Shown here: one piece after another, positions 1 through 14,085 of the stretch
Layout of the letters: every line of letters starts with the position of its first letter
Position numbering within the stretch: the first letter of the stretch is position 1
Assembly: GCF_011612265.2 (NCBI RefSeq)
Contig: NZ_CP050134.2
Location: forward strand, 2,356,001 to 2,420,000
DNA: 64,000 nucleotides
DNA from: Corynebacterium matruchotii
GTDB lineage: Bacteria; Actinomycetota; Actinomycetes; Mycobacteriales; Mycobacteriaceae
Direction: 5' to 3'
Program-made: the position numbers and the translations under genes
Notes under the pieces: model-generated
What the model saw: the letters and a program-made list of their open reading frames with translations, nothing else
Told to the model about the DNA's origin: nothing
The model's database searches: none

Positions 1-2
1 GG

Positions 3-560
3 AAGAAGCCGCTGCGCTTCCCCGACCAAATCCAGGATTTTATCAATCAATCGTCCATGGGGCTCACCGAACTGTTTACCACCCTGAACGACGACGAAGA
101 CGATAATGCGAGCGGCATGGACGAGATCGCCGAGCTTATCCACAAGATCAACGCCGGTAATAACGCTCGCATTGATTTCTCCACGGTGCTTGCCGACGAT
201 GCAACAAACACCGATTTTTTCACCATCACTCATAAAGATGAGCTCGCCGAAACCGCCACCCGACTCATCGACCGGATCACCATTCCCGCAATCCTGCACG
301 ACCCAACAGGGACGATTCCCGGCGCCTGGACGGGAAGCATTGCGGACCTCAACAGCATCAAATGGCATGATACCGAAGCCATTCGGGAGGCGCTGCGGGC
401 GGTCGTGGAAATCCCGGACACCAGCAGCTATAAGGCGATGACCAGCGAGGCCACAGACATTACCAGTAATTCATCCATCCTATGCCGCTACAAGGTGGTA
501 GAAAATGCCAACAGGTTCTACGATCAGCGGCTTGGGCTCATACCCATTAAGGAGAGCTGA
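3..560 (+). CDS. cas3: CRISPR helicase-nuclease Cas3, C-terminal part (cut by window edge)
   Basis: The open frame runs in from the left edge with no start in the window; at least 185 residues are visible. The first residues (RPLRFPD-like) and the later ETATRLIDR and RLGLIP segments resemble the C-terminal region of type I-E Cas3, where an ATRLG-type stretch is followed by a domain ending near ..LIP. The helicase and HD motifs would lie outside the window. The stop (TGA at 558-560) overlaps the cas1 start by one base, so the two are translationally coupled, which supports a cas identity. In family knowledge Cas3 unwinds and degrades DNA recruited by Cascade. The assignment rests on context plus weak similarity; another cas subunit with a divergent end is possible. 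Confidence 0.6.
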   Translation, partial: KKPLRFPDQIQDFINQSSMGLTELFTTLNDDEDDNASGMDEIAELIHKINAGNNARIDFSTVLADDATNTDFFTITHKDELAETATRLIDRITIPAILHDPTGTIPGAWTGSIADLNSIKWHDTEAIREALRAVVEIPDTSSYKAMTSEATDITSNSSILCRYKVVENANRFYDQRLGLIPIKES

Positions 561-1495
561 TGGCCTATTCCGAGGAAGCCCTAGCGTTTTCAACAATCCC
601 GACAAAAGACCAGGTGCGGTTGGAGGATCGGGTTTCGTACCTTTACCTGGAGTATTGTCAGGTTCGGCAGGATCGCACGGGTGTTATTGCACGTCAACGT
701 GGGGATTATCCCAGTGATTCCCCTAAGCGGATTCGTATCCAGCTTCCGGTGGCTGGGTTGGGGGTGTTGATGTTGGGTCCGGGAACCAGCATTAGTCAAC
801 CTGCGGCAACGTCGTGTGCCCGGGCCGGCACAGCAATTTTGTATTGTGGTGGCGGTGGGGTTCCAGCTTATAGCTTGGCGACGCCGCTCACGTCGTCGGC
901 CCGGTGGGCAATCGCCCAGGCACGGCTGGTGGCTAATGAGGCTCACCAGCGGAAGGCCGCCGTCATTCTTTATCGGAAACAGTTGGGCATTGAGGTCATG
1001 CCTAATAATGCGTCCATAGCCACCATGCGGGGGCTTGAGGGGCGGCTTATGCGCCAAACCTATAAGCAGGTGGCTGCCCGCTATAAGGTCAAGGATTTCA
1101 AGCGCAACACCGAGTCGCCGGATCCGATCAATCAGTCTCTCAATCTGGCGAATTCTATTCTTTATGGTTGTGCAGCGGCTGCTTGTTCCGCAATTGGTGT
1201 GAATCCCGCCTTGGGGATCATTCACCGGGGTGATATTCGTTCGTTGCTTTTTGACCTGGCCGATATGTATAAGCCGGATATATCGATTCCTTTGGCGTTT
1301 AAGCATGCTCGTTCGGATAACTATGCGACACTGGTCCGTAGTGATCTGCGGAAACTTATTGTGAAGAACAAGATTCTTGAAGAGATGCTCCAGATTCTCA
1401 TGACGATTTTGACCCCCTACCTTCCGGCGCGGAATGATGACCGGCTTATTGGTGGTCGTAATCGTGAGGTTGCTGGGCATACCCAGTATGCCTAG
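560..1495 (+). CDS. cas1: Type I-E CRISPR-associated integrase Cas1
   Basis: 311 residues, normal length for Cas1e. The N-terminal beta domain has the family pattern LEDRVSYLYLEY, then a glycine-rich LGPGTSIS turn. The C-terminal helical domain carries the expected metal ligands: Glu160 (RGLEG), His222 (GIIHRGD), and Asp232 and Asp235 (LLFDLADMYKPD). Cas1 with Cas2 integrates new spacers into a CRISPR array. A GGAG ribosome site lies just before the ATG, and the start overlaps the cas3 stop. The key residues are intact, so adaptation activity is plausible. The + strand reading is chosen over the long antisense frame because of these motifs. Confidence 0.93.
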   Translation: MAYSEEALAFSTIPTKDQVRLEDRVSYLYLEYCQVRQDRTGVIARQRGDYPSDSPKRIRIQLPVAGLGVLMLGPGTSISQPAATSCARAGTAILYCGGGGVPAYSLATPLTSSARWAIAQARLVANEAHQRKAAVILYRKQLGIEVMPNNASIATMRGLEGRLMRQTYKQVAARYKVKDFKRNTESPDPINQSLNLANSILYGCAAAACSAIGVNPALGIIHRGDIRSLLFDLADMYKPDISIPLAFKHARSDNYATLVRSDLRKLIVKNKILEEMLQILMTILTPYLPARNDDRLIGGRNREVAGHTQYA

Positions 1496-1515
1496 TCGCA
1501 GGTTAGGGGAATGTG

Positions 1516-1845
1516 ATGTTTGCTGTTATTAGTTGTACGGCGATTCCCGATCATGTGCGGGGGTTTCTCACTCGGTTCTTTTCCGAGGTGTCGACTGGGT
1601 TATATGTGGGGATTGTTTCCCCAGTGGTGCTTGATAATCTTTGGGCCCGGATTGATGGGACTATCACAATGGGTTCGTTCACGTTGGTGCATAGTTGCCA
1701 TGAGCGGGAGCAGGGTTTCAATATTCGGATGACGGGTCCGCAGTCGCGTCCGCTGTTTGATATGGATGGGTTGTTATTGACTTCGCGGGTTCCACAGGAT
1801 GATGAGCCGGAGTTAGACGAGGAAGACACGGAGGATGCGGCGTAG
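1516..1845 (+). CDS. cas2: Type I-E CRISPR-associated protein Cas2
   Basis: 109 residues. The N-terminal part matches Cas2e: a beta strand, then PDHVRGFLTRFF, then the GLYVG motif typical of the E. coli-type branch, and a DMDGLLL segment near the end. It forms the core of the Cas1-Cas2 integrase. The ATG at 1516 follows an AGGGGA ribosome site at good spacing; a GTG one codon earlier is possible. The last 15 or so residues are an acidic tail (DDEPELDEEDTED) longer than the usual family end. It lies 20 bp after cas1. No CRISPR repeats follow before the convergent rpoC terminator. Confidence 0.9.
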   Translation: MFAVISCTAIPDHVRGFLTRFFSEVSTGLYVGIVSPVVLDNLWARIDGTITMGSFTLVHSCHEREQGFNIRMTGPQSRPLFDMDGLLLTSRVPQDDEPELDEEDTEDAA

Positions 1846-1895
1846 CATCGGGCCCGGCGGGGTGCTTTAGGCGTCGTAAAGCGGGAAACAGAGAA

Positions 1896-1930
1896 ACCCG
1901 CCCCACCACGGTTACCCAGGTGGGGCGGGT
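1896..1930 (-). terminator. rpoC terminator between convergent cas2 and rpoC
   Basis: A perfect 12-bp GC-rich stem (1896-1907 with 1919-1930, ACCCGCCCCACC and its complement) has an 11-nt loop. On the minus strand the stem is followed by TTTCTC, so it fits a rho-independent terminator for rpoC. It could also stop cas2 transcripts, although the + side lacks a clear U run. Confidence 0.8.
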
Positions 1931-1963
1931 TATGCAGACCAGAAATTGCGGATTCTTGGCTGA

Positions 1964-5971
<4,008 letters not shown>

Positions 5972-6008
5972 GTAGCTCCCTTTCTTAAAGAAGTGTGGTG
6001 AAATACCG

Positions 6009-9000
6009 TTAGGCAATGTCAGCGTCGGAACGCTCATCGCGGCTCAAGTTGATACCCATTGAGGCACCAGCCTGGTCAAAATCATCATCGTCGGAGCCCG
6101 ACAGTTCCATCGGGGTGCCATCGGCGGACAAAACCTCCACGTTCAGGCACAGGGACTGCAATTCCTTGAGCAACACCTTGAACGACTCGGGAATGCCCGG
6201 GTCGGGGATGTTTTCACCCTTCACAATGGCCTCATACACCTTCACGCGGCCCACCACGTCGTCGGACTTGATGGTGAGCAGCTCTTGCAGCGTGTAGGCG
6301 GCGCCGTAGGCCTGCATGGCCCACACCTCCATTTCGCCGAAGCGCTGGCCACCGAATTGGGCCTTACCGCCCAGCGGCTGTTGAGTAATCATGGAGTACG
6401 GGCCGGTGGAGCGGGCGTGAATCTTCTCGTCCACCAGGTGGTGCAGCTTCAGAATGTACATGTAGCCGACCGACACCGGGTAGGGGAACGGCTCGCCGGA
6501 ACGGCCGTCGAAAAGCTGGGCCTTACCGTCGGCGTTCACCATCACATCCCCGTCGCGGTTGGGCAGGGAATTAGCGAGCAGGCCGGCGATCTCGTCGTTC
6601 GTAGCGCCGTCGAACACCGGGGTGGCGGTCAACGAGCCGGCGGGCACATCGTACAGGTCCTCGGGCAGGGTCTCCAGCAGCTTGGCGTTGGCGGGATCAT
6701 TCACGTCGACCTTCCAGCCGGCGGCCGCCAACCAACCCAGGTGAACCTCCAGCACCTGGCCGATGTTCATACGACGCGGCACACCGTGCGTATTGAGGAT
6801 CACATCGACCGGGGTGCCGTCGGGCAGGAACGGCATGTCTTCCTGCGGCAGGATCTTCCCCACCACACCCTTGTTGCCGTGCCGACCGGCCAGCTTATCG
6901 CCGTCCTGGATCTTCCGTTTCTGGGCCACATACACCCGAATCATCTCGTTGACGCCCGGGCCCAGGTCGTCCTCATCCTCCCGGGAGAAGCGGCGCACCC
7001 CAATGACCTTACCGGTCTCACCGTGCGGCACCTTCATCGAGGTGTCACGCACCTCACGGGCCTTCTCGCCGAAGATGGCACGCAACAGGCGCTCCTCCGG
7101 GGTCAGCTCGGTTTCGCCCTTGGGGGTCACCTTGCCCACCAAGATATCGCCGTCGCGCACGTCGGCGCCAATGCGCACAATGCCCCGCTCGTCCAGGTCC
7201 TTGAGCACGTCCTCGGACACGTTCGGGATTTCCCGGGTGATCTCTTCGGCACCCAGCTTGGTGTCGCGCGCATCAATCTCGTGCTGCTCAATGTGGATGG
7301 AAGTCAAAATGTCCTCCTCCACCAGGCGCTGGTTCAAGATGATGGCGTCCTCGTAGTTGTGGCCCTCCCACGGCATGAATGCCACGAGCAGGTTCCGGCC
7401 CAACGCCATTTCCCCGTTGTGGGTGCCGGGGCCATCAGCCACGACTTGGCCTTCCTCCACCCGGTCGCCTTCGTCCACGAGCGGCTTCTGGTTATACGAG
7501 GTGCCCTGGTTCGTGCGTTCGAATTTGCGCAGCATGTAGGTGTCGCGCACCCCGTCATCACCCATGATGGTGATGTAGTCGGCGCACACGGTTTCGACCA
7601 CGCCGGCCTTCTTGCTGATAATCAGGTCGCCCGCATCGTAGGCGGCACGCAGCTCCATGCCGGTGCCCACCAGCGGCGCCTCGGAACGCACCAGCGGCAC
7701 GGCCTGGCGCTGCATGTTCGCACCCATGAGGGCACGGTTCGCGTCGTCGTGTTCCAGGAACGGAATCATGGCGGTAGCGACGGACACCATCTGCCGCGGT
7801 GACACGTCCATGTAGTTGATGTCTTTGCCATCCACCACCTGGATGTCACCCTTTTTCAGGCGCACGGTCACGCGGTCTTCGGTAATGACCCCGTTCTCGT
7901 CAAACTTGGTGTTGGCCTGGGCCACCACATAGCGGTCTTCCTCGTCGGCGGTGAGGTAATCCACCTCGTCCGTGACCACGCCGTCAACCACCTTGCGGTA
8001 CGGGGTTTCGATAAAGCCGAAGGAATTCACCCGGGCATACGACGCCAGGGAACCGATCAACCCAATGTTCGGGCCTTCGGGGGTTTCGATCGGGCACATG
8101 CGGCCATAGTGGGAGGCGTGCACGTCACGCACCTCAATGCCGGCGCGTTCGCGGGACAAACCACCCGGGCCCAGGGCGGACAGGCGCCGCTTATGGGTCA
8201 GGCCGGACAGGGAGTTATTGAGGTCCATGAACTGCGACAACTGGGAGCTGCCGAAGAATTCCCGAATGGCGGCGGACACTGGCCGCACGTTAATCAGGGA
8301 AGTTGGGGTGATGGACTCCGCATCCTGGGTGGTCATGCGCTCGCGCACAACCCGTTCCATGCGGGACAGGCCCACCCGAACCTGGTTTTGAATCAGCTCG
8401 CCCACGGTACGCAACCGACGGTTACCAAAGTGGTCAATGTCGTCGGTTTCCACGGGTATGATTTCGCCGGTGGGTGAGGTCATGGAGGTCTCACCAACAT
8501 GCAACCGCACCAAATACTCGATGGTGGTGGCTATGTCTTCTTCCGTGAGCGTCATCAACCCATCGTGGTCGCCGCCCAGGCCGAGTTTGCGGTTGAACTT
8601 ATACCGGCCCACCTTGGCCAAATCATAGCGCTTGGGTCGGAAGAACGAGTTTTCCAACAGCGATTGCGCCAAGTCTCGGGTGGGCTGCTCGCCGGGGCGC
8701 TGCTTGCGGTAGATTTCCAGCAGCGCCTCATCCATGTTGGCCACGCCGTCGTTTTCCAGCGTGGACATCATTATTTCCGAGAAGCCGAACCGTTCGACTA
8801 TCTGCTCGGTGGTCCACCCCAACGCTTTGAGCAGCACGGTCACCGGCTGGCGGCGCTTCCGGTCGATACGCACCCCCACGGTATCGCGCTTGTCTACGTC
8901 GAACTCCAGCCAGGCACCCCGCGACGGAATGACCTTCACGGAATGCAGCGGACGCTCGGTGGACTTGTCAATGGTTTGGTCGAAATACACGCCAGGGGAA

Positions 9001-9503
9001 CGCACCAGCTGGGAAACCACCACCCGCTCGGTGCCGTTCACAATGAATGTGCCCTTGTCGGTCATCATGGGGAAATCCCCAATGAACACGGTTTGGGACT
9101 TGATTTCCTGGGTTTCGTTATTGATGAACTCGGCGGTCACATATAATGGCGCGGAGTAATTGATATCCTTGTCTTTACACTCGTCAATGGAGTTTTTCAT
9201 CTCCTCAAAGCGGGGTTCCGACAACGACAAGGACATATTGCCGGAATAGTCTTGAATCGGTGAGAGTTCTTCGAGAATATCCTCTAACCCACTGGTTACT
9301 CGAACGTCTTCACCCAATTCGGCCTGACGACGGGCACGCCACTCCGGCGAACCGATCAACCAAGCAAAAGACTCCAATTGAATATCTAATAAGCCTGGGA
9401 CTTCGATGGGTGATTGAATCTTCGCAAACGACTTCCGTTCGGGAGCCCCAGGGATAGTGGCCTTGGTCTGGCGGGAGACTGCCAAGATGGGTCCTTCCAG
9501 CAC
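6009..9503 (-). CDS. rpoB: DNA-directed RNA polymerase subunit beta
   Basis: 1164 residues from the GTG at 9503, which yields the corynebacterial start [14 protein letters not shown]; longer in-frame starts add an unrelated stretch. The fork and rifampicin-pocket region (SSQLSQFMD, then [13 protein letters not shown]) is clear, as are the conserved C-terminal contact segments. In the pocket the residue equivalent to E. coli Gln517 is Leu428 (codon at 8220-8222), while the common resistance positions (Asp516, His526 and Ser531 equivalents) are wild type. Transcribed with rpoC 37 bp downstream. The upstream gap of about 400 bp suggests its own promoter as well as possible read-through from the DUF3068 gene. 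Confidence 0.98.
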   Translation of the reverse strand: MLEGPILAVSRQTKATIPGAPERKSFAKIQSPIEVPGLLDIQLESFAWLIGSPEWRARRQAELGEDVRVTSGLEDILEELSPIQDYSGNMSLSLSEPRFEEMKNSIDECKDKDINYSAPLYVTAEFINNETQEIKSQTVFIGDFPMMTDKGTFIVNGTERVVVSQLVRSPGVYFDQTIDKSTERPLHSVKVIPSRGAWLEFDVDKRDTVGVRIDRKRRQPVTVLLKALGWTTEQIVERFGFSEIMMSTLENDGVANMDEALLEIYRKQRPGEQPTRDLAQSLLENSFFRPKRYDLAKVGRYKFNRKLGLGGDHDGLMTLTEEDIATTIEYLVRLHVGETSMTSPTGEIIPVETDDIDHFGNRRLRTVGELIQNQVRVGLSRMERVVRERMTTQDAESITPTSLINVRPVSAAIREFFGSSQLSQFMDLNNSLSGLTHKRRLSALGPGGLSRERAGIEVRDVHASHYGRMCPIETPEGPNIGLIGSLASYARVNSFGFIETPYRKVVDGVVTDEVDYLTADEEDRYVVAQANTKFDENGVITEDRVTVRLKKGDIQVVDGKDINYMDVSPRQMVSVATAMIPFLEHDDANRALMGANMQRQAVPLVRSEAPLVGTGMELRAAYDAGDLIISKKAGVVETVCADYITIMGDDGVRDTYMLRKFERTNQGTSYNQKPLVDEGDRVEEGQVVADGPGTHNGEMALGRNLLVAFMPWEGHNYEDAIILNQRLVEEDILTSIHIEQHEIDARDTKLGAEEITREIPNVSEDVLKDLDERGIVRIGADVRDGDILVGKVTPKGETELTPEERLLRAIFGEKAREVRDTSMKVPHGETGKVIGVRRFSREDEDDLGPGVNEMIRVYVAQKRKIQDGDKLAGRHGNKGVVGKILPQEDMPFLPDGTPVDVILNTHGVPRRMNIGQVLEVHLGWLAAAGWKVDVNDPANAKLLETLPEDLYDVPAGSLTATPVFDGATNDEIAGLLANSLPNRDGDVMVNADGKAQLFDGRSGEPFPYPVSVGYMYILKLHHLVDEKIHARSTGPYSMITQQPLGGKAQFGGQRFGEMEVWAMQAYGAAYTLQELLTIKSDDVVGRVKVYEAIVKGENIPDPGIPESFKVLLKELQSLCLNVEVLSADGTPMELSGSDDDDFDQAGASMGINLSRDERSDADIA

Positions 9504-9906
9504 CTCACGCGGATGGTGACCCCGCAATATTGGCCACCAAAACCGCTGGTAAATGAGCAATTTGGTCTGCAAGGGAATCCCTAAACCTCAAGCGCCAGTA
9601 AATAGCACTGAATGACCTTGTCAAATTGGGTTTTTTGCTACCCGGTTGAACAAGGTCGTGACATGAAAGGCTTAGAAGATTCCAGCGCAAAGAACCATGA
9701 TATACACTTTTTCTACTTTTGTAAAGCACATCTGTCAATACTGCTCAGATGCTGCCGAAATGTGCCGATCGCTCGCGCCGAAATCACTCTGTTTGTGCCA
9801 ATATTATATTAAAAATTGCTCTGACTATCACCATTGGGTGCTCAGCACACACCATAGCAGCATCCACGGAAATAATCACCATAACAGTGGGGGACGTTAC
9901 ATTTCT
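9504..9906 (-). promoter_or_regulatory. rpoB upstream region with candidate promoter
   Basis: 403 bp without a credible gene. On the minus strand a perfect TATAAT hexamer lies at 9803-9808, with no good -35 match, so it is only a candidate -10. Nearer rpoB an inverted repeat GACCTTG/CAAGGTC (9614-9620 with 9651-9657) could fold the leader RNA. No protein start with a ribosome site was seen on either strand. Confidence 0.35.
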
Positions 9907-10962
9907 TTAGACTTCTTCCAGGTCTTCGGCATACTCGTCCTGGCGGCGCCCTACCCCGAACGCCCCCATGATGCCGGCGAAGGTGGTAACCACGCCCAAT
10001 CCCAACACCACCCAAGTAATGATGCGCATGATATGCCCGTCGCTTAGCTGCGCCGCCTGCGCCAACATGGCCGCCGACTGCTCATTGCTCATCTTGCCGG
10101 CAAACAGGTGGGCGTCGGCAAGCTTGCCGCCATTACGATCACCGTAATAATCGATAATATTTTCGGACATGTCGACGATCATGCCGCTGATCTGATCCAC
10201 GTAATAGTCGCGGACCCCGGAATGAAACAGGTACGCCTCAATGTCCTGCGGCTTGTCGGCCGGCGGCGCAGGCTTAATCGGCAGCTTAATGGTGGTGAAG
10301 AATGTGGAATACAAATCCGCGGTATTCGTCGGATCAATCTTTTGCTGATAGTGGTAAATGGTGCGGCCATTGCGTTCCTGGGAATCCTTATACACGGCGG
10401 GCGCGGTCCGGCGCAGCGTGGCATCAAATACCTCATAGCTGGTTTGCTTCGCGTCGAGCGGGAACTTCACCCAATAGCCGGAAAAATCCACGTCAATGGC
10501 ACCAGTGGCCGGCATGTTCACGAATTTCACCGGCGAAGTGTTCATACCGGTGGTGCGTTTAAAGGTGTAGGTCCATACGGTGGCTTCCACCAGTCGATCG
10601 AGGTCAGAGGCCTGAATCGCCCCTTCTGGACCGTGTTCGCCCCGCATGAGACTCACACCAATGCGGGCGGTTGCCACCTCCTGATCCACCGGCGGCAACA
10701 GCTCGGCATGATACTGCTTAGTCATGGGGCCGGTGTAGGTTGTGCCATCGTTAGGTATACGTTGCGTGGCATGTTGGTCGACCAAAGTCATGGTTGTTTG
10801 CTTCAACGACAACGGCAGGCGAGCATCGGTGGGAACAATGCGTGGAAAGAGCACCCCCCACGCCACGAGCGCTAGTCCAAGACCAATCGCAAGGGCTGAA
10901 ACAATACGTGACTTTGGAAGCATGGGTACTGATTCTAATGCAAACCTCATACGCTTTCCCAC
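9907..10962 (-). CDS. DUF3068 (PorA-family) envelope protein
   Basis: 351 residues from the GTG at 10962, chosen because a strong GGGAGGG site sits 6 nt upstream; ATGs at 10950 and 10923 are alternatives. There is one N-terminal membrane segment (about residues 19-40, ALAIGLGLALVAWG), a long extracytoplasmic region, and a C-terminal membrane segment (IMRIITWVVLGLGVVTTFAGIMG region) with a short acidic cytosolic tail. This layout matches DUF3068 proteins of Corynebacteriales, whose function is not established. The gene sits between rplL and rpoB. It ends about 400 bp before rpoB and is likely a separate unit. Confidence 0.8.
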   Translation of the reverse strand: MGKRMRFALESVPMLPKSRIVSALAIGLGLALVAWGVLFPRIVPTDARLPLSLKQTTMTLVDQHATQRIPNDGTTYTGPMTKQYHAELLPPVDQEVATARIGVSLMRGEHGPEGAIQASDLDRLVEATVWTYTFKRTTGMNTSPVKFVNMPATGAIDVDFSGYWVKFPLDAKQTSYEVFDATLRRTAPAVYKDSQERNGRTIYHYQQKIDPTNTADLYSTFFTTIKLPIKPAPPADKPQDIEAYLFHSGVRDYYVDQISGMIVDMSENIIDYYGDRNGGKLADAHLFAGKMSNEQSAAMLAQAAQLSDGHIMRIITWVVLGLGVVTTFAGIMGAFGVGRRQDEYAEDLEEV

Positions 10963-11015
10963 CGTGATCCCTCCCCCTTCGCGCGTTACGACGCCCTCCG
11001 GCACCCAATCCCCCG

Positions 11016-11045
11016 CACCCGGGTAGCCCTAAAGCTACCCAGGTG
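11016..11045. repeat. Hairpin upstream of the DUF3068 gene
   Basis: GGGTAG at 11021-11026 pairs with CTACCC at 11035-11040, extended by CACC/GGTG across one mismatch. There is no U run, so it may be a processing or regulatory structure in the leader of the DUF3068 gene. Confidence 0.4.
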
Positions 11046-11063
11046 GCACGTGAGTAGCAAAGG

Positions 11064-11133
11064 TTCTGAGCTGGAGTTTGGGTTTTTATCCTGCCTGCAC
11101 ATGGGCACTGAATCGAGAAAGTCCAGCTCAGAA
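11064..11133. repeat. 70-bp element with perfect 12-bp terminal inverted repeats
   Basis: TTCTGAGCTGGA at 11064-11075 is the exact complement of 11122-11133, separated by 46 bp. It lies in the gap between rplL and the DUF3068 gene. No coding capacity and no obvious target duplication flank it. It may be a MITE-like remnant or a large stem-loop. Confidence 0.5.
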
Positions 11134-11221
11134 AAACCGCTACTTTTCATCGGTTGGTTGGTCGGGGCAACGCCGGGGGTCTTCTCGATCCTGCGACGGG
11201 CGGCCGTGGGCGTCGTCAAGC

Positions 11222-11253
11222 AAAAAATAACCCCCACCGATCACGATGGGGGT
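11222..11253 (-). terminator. rplJ-rplL terminator
   Basis: A 7-bp stem (11230-11236 with 11247-11253) is followed on the minus strand by TTATTTTTTG. It sits 17 bp after the rplL stop, a classic rho-independent terminator. Confidence 0.85.
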
Positions 11254-11269
11254 CGCACAAGTATAAGGA

Positions 11270-11656
11270 TTACTTGAGGGTAACCTTAGCGCCAGCTTCT
11301 TCCAGCTTAGCCTTGGCAGCCTCGGCATCTTCCTTGTTAGCGCCTTCGAGGACAGCCTTAGGAGCAGATTCAACCAGTTCCTTAGCTTCCTTCAGGCCCA
11401 GGCTGGACACGAGTTCACGCACAGCCTTGATGACGCCGATCTTCTTAGCGCCGGCATCTTCGATGATGACGTCGAACTCGTCCTTCTCTTCCTCAGCAGC
11501 GGCAGCAGCGCCCGGAGCGGCAGCGGCAGCAACAGCAACCGGAGCAGCAGCGGTCACGTCGAATACCTCTTCGAATTCCTTCACGAATTCGGAAAGTTCG
11601 ATGAGGGTCATTTCCTTGAAAGCCTCGATGAGCTCGTCCTTGGTGAGCTTAGCCAT
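11270..11656 (-). CDS. rplL: 50S ribosomal protein bL12 (L7/L12)
   Basis: 128 residues: the N-terminal dimerisation helices ([13 protein letters not shown]), an Ala-rich hinge near residues 36-50, and the factor-binding C-terminal domain ([12 protein letters not shown].. [10 protein letters not shown]). It forms the ribosomal stalk that recruits translation GTPases. It is 60 bp downstream of rplJ, with an AGGAACACC-type ribosome site before the ATG, and is closed by a terminator. The strong G+C-biased codons for Ala, Glu and Lys fit a highly expressed gene. Confidence 0.98.
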   Translation of the reverse strand: MAKLTKDELIEAFKEMTLIELSEFVKEFEEVFDVTAAAPVAVAAAAAPGAAAAAEEEKDEFDVIIEDAGAKKIGVIKAVRELVSSLGLKEAKELVESAPKAVLEGANKEDAEAAKAKLEEAGAKVTLK

Positions 11657-11716
11657 AATGGTGTTCCTTTCGGTGAAACAGAAAATAGTGGTGTGGGGGT
11701 GGTGGGCGGAAACCGA

Positions 11717-12238
11717 TTAGGCTTCCGCTTCCTTTTTCTCCTGAAGCGCGGCAGACAGCCGAGCAACCTGGGAAGCCGGAGCGTTGAAGAGTGCGGCGGC
11801 CTTGGACAGGCTGCCCTTCATGGCACCAGCCAGCTTTGCCAAAGTGGTTTCGCGGTTGTCCAGCTCAGCGATGGCATCAACCTGTTCGGCGGTCAATGGA
11901 TTGCCATCCATGTAACCACCCTTGACAACAAGAGCCTTGTTTTCGGCTGCGAACTTCTTCAGTGCCTTAGCAGCATCAACGGCTTCGCCTTGGATAAAGG
12001 CAACAGCGGTGGGGCCGACAAATAGTTCGTCAAGGCCTTCCACACCCGCATGCTTGGCAGCCAACTTCAGCAGGGTGTTCTTGGCGATGGAGTACTGGAC
12101 GTCAGCACCAAGAGCCTTACGCAGCTCGGTGGTTTGTGCCACAGTCAGGCCGCGGTATTCGGTGAGCACCAGCGAATCGGTGTCGGTGAACCGCTGCTTG
12201 AGCTCTGCCAACGATGTTTCGTTCTTGGGATTTGCCAC
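11717..12238 (-). CDS. rplJ: 50S ribosomal protein uL10
   Basis: 173 residues, starting [17 protein letters not shown] with a GAAGGAGGCGAAG ribosome site directly upstream. The L10 fold is recognisable ([28 protein letters not shown]), with the C-terminal helix that binds bL12 dimers ending in KKEAEA. It anchors the stalk to 23S rRNA. Two-gene operon with rplL. In bacteria this operon is usually controlled by an L10-binding leader; the space upstream is large enough for one. Confidence 0.97.
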   Translation of the reverse strand: MANPKNETSLAELKQRFTDTDSLVLTEYRGLTVAQTTELRKALGADVQYSIAKNTLLKLAAKHAGVEGLDELFVGPTAVAFIQGEAVDAAKALKKFAAENKALVVKGGYMDGNPLTAEQVDAIAELDNRETTLAKLAGAMKGSLSKAAALFNAPASQVARLSAALQEKKEAEA

Positions 12239-12788
12239 TACTTCGCCTCCTTCCTGAATTCATAACAATGTGAGGTTATCCGCCGGAGCGTTTTGGCCTT
12301 CAAACTGGGATTACCCTAGGGCGCGCCTTGAGGAATGGAACCCGAGAAACCAAAAGCCCCGTACAAGAGCACAGGGCACAATACTCCAGGAGGAGGACGG
12401 CGCAAAAGTGACTCCTGCGTGGGCCAGCCTAACGCGACACACTGTGTGATTACGGTGTGGTTTGTGTTAGACATCTTCGAGCCGCTCCATTTCCCATTAT
12501 GGGGTGTAGCGGCTGACCGACGGTCTACGGTGAAACTTGAGCGATGATAATTCCGGCAACAGGTTGCGGAACTACCTTCTATTTCAAACTTCCGTGGCCA
12601 CTATAGTGGGGGCGAAATCAGAATGCAAATCGGTTTTATGGTATAGCGAGTTGATGTCTGCTTGACGACGGGGGCTAAAGGGGACATCGAAGCAGTTAAC
12701 AGGGATATTGTGGCCCCGAATAGGTAGAATTGACCCGATAGCAGTGATTAGCAGCCTGAGTTTTTCAAAGTTTAAGGAGAGCACAATA
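12239..12788. promoter_or_regulatory. Divergent regulatory region: rplJ leader and DUF4365 gene upstream region
   Basis: 550 bp between rplJ (minus) and the accessory gene (plus) without a credible gene. The rplJ-proximal part (about 12240-12480) is the place for an L10-type autoregulatory leader on the minus strand, but I could not fold a specific consensus. On the plus side a perfect 12-bp palindrome CCACTATAGTGG (12598-12609) contains a TATAGT hexamer and may be a promoter or operator. AAGGAG at 12772-12777 is the ribosome site of the gene at 12789. Base composition becomes AT-rich from about 12570. Confidence 0.35.
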
Positions 12789-14085
12789 ATGAATGGTATG
12801 GATAATTCAAGCATAGAAGAAATGGCTGTACACTATTTTAAAGGACTATTTTTCAAAGTTGGTCTCCTAAAAACTATTTTTACAGAAGGTGACAAAACCC
12901 CACTAGTTGATGGAAGCATCAGCATCTATCAAGATGGAAATAAGAAAAATGAGGATTTAGTGGGCACCATCCCTGTGCAGATAAAAGGGACTACCCGAGC
13001 TATCTCCACCCGTACGCCAACATTTCCACTGACTAAAAATGATCTTGAAGGACTCAAGAGTCACGGAGTCTTACTCCTTGTTGCAGCACTAAAACCAGAT
13101 GAAGAGAATCATAAAGGGTACTATGCACACCTCTTTCGATTCCAGATTGAAGATTTGTTTAAGGATATGAAGCCTGGACAAAAGCAAAAGAGCATTCCAC
13201 TAAAAGAGCTTCCGCATGATCCTGAAGAATTATTAAGAGTCTGCTATCAAGCAAAGGACATCCAGGAAAAAAGCACTCGTCCAATAACAATATCCCCTGA
13301 AGAATTCTCTAATCCCCAAAAAATTTCTTTTACATTCTACGAAAGTCCTGTTTCAGACATCTTTACGCGCCCCACCCGAATTGGACCACGCTTAGGCAAA
13401 GATGATATAAACGCAGTCATAGAACTCACTAATGTGAATAGGACAAAAATACCAACAAACGCCAATATATTGCTAAGCCCCAAGGAGTACGTATACCAGC
13501 CAACTGGACATTTTATTAATTCTGGGGAGATAACCTTCCAGGATTCACAGCATAGACTTTTATCGGAGAATCAGCTTGAGATTGCTGTTAGCCCTGGACT
13601 AAAACTCATAATTAATCGCGGGAATCCTGAATGCGAAGTTAAATTACGCATACAAGATACCTTGAAGCTTATTCAGTTGCTGGGGAAATAGGGTTCGGCT
13701 GGTGGTTGGTAGAACATTATCTTCCGTATCACGTTAATCGCCCGAATGGTTGTGATTCGGGGGAGCCTGCAAGGGGTAGATAGTATCCGCCATACTTTCA
13801 GATGAGCTATGGATCGTTCGACCACATACCGGATGGCATTGATTCCCTTGTTGAATCGTTTCTGCCAGCCTAGCAGGGGTTTGCCTGGTCTTCTCTTGAA
13901 AGGCGTGTCGCATCCTAACCCCACATATCCTTTATCTGCGGTTATATGCCAGGGCTGCATATAGCCGAATAAACCAGTGTTTCTTATAGCTGTGATGTCA
14001 TGGGTTGATCCTGGTAATGGCTCGGAAATATAGAATATTTCACCCGCCTGGTCTGTTAAAACTTGCAGGTTATGTCCTGCCCTAT

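Noticed and set aside
590..1480. Open frame on the minus strand opposite cas1
   Set aside because: The + strand carries all Cas1 catalytic residues; the reverse frame is Arg/Thr/Asn-rich with no motif.
1846..1963. Possible CRISPR array or leader after cas2
   Set aside because: Only about 118 bp remain and they hold a terminator; no repeat unit recurs.
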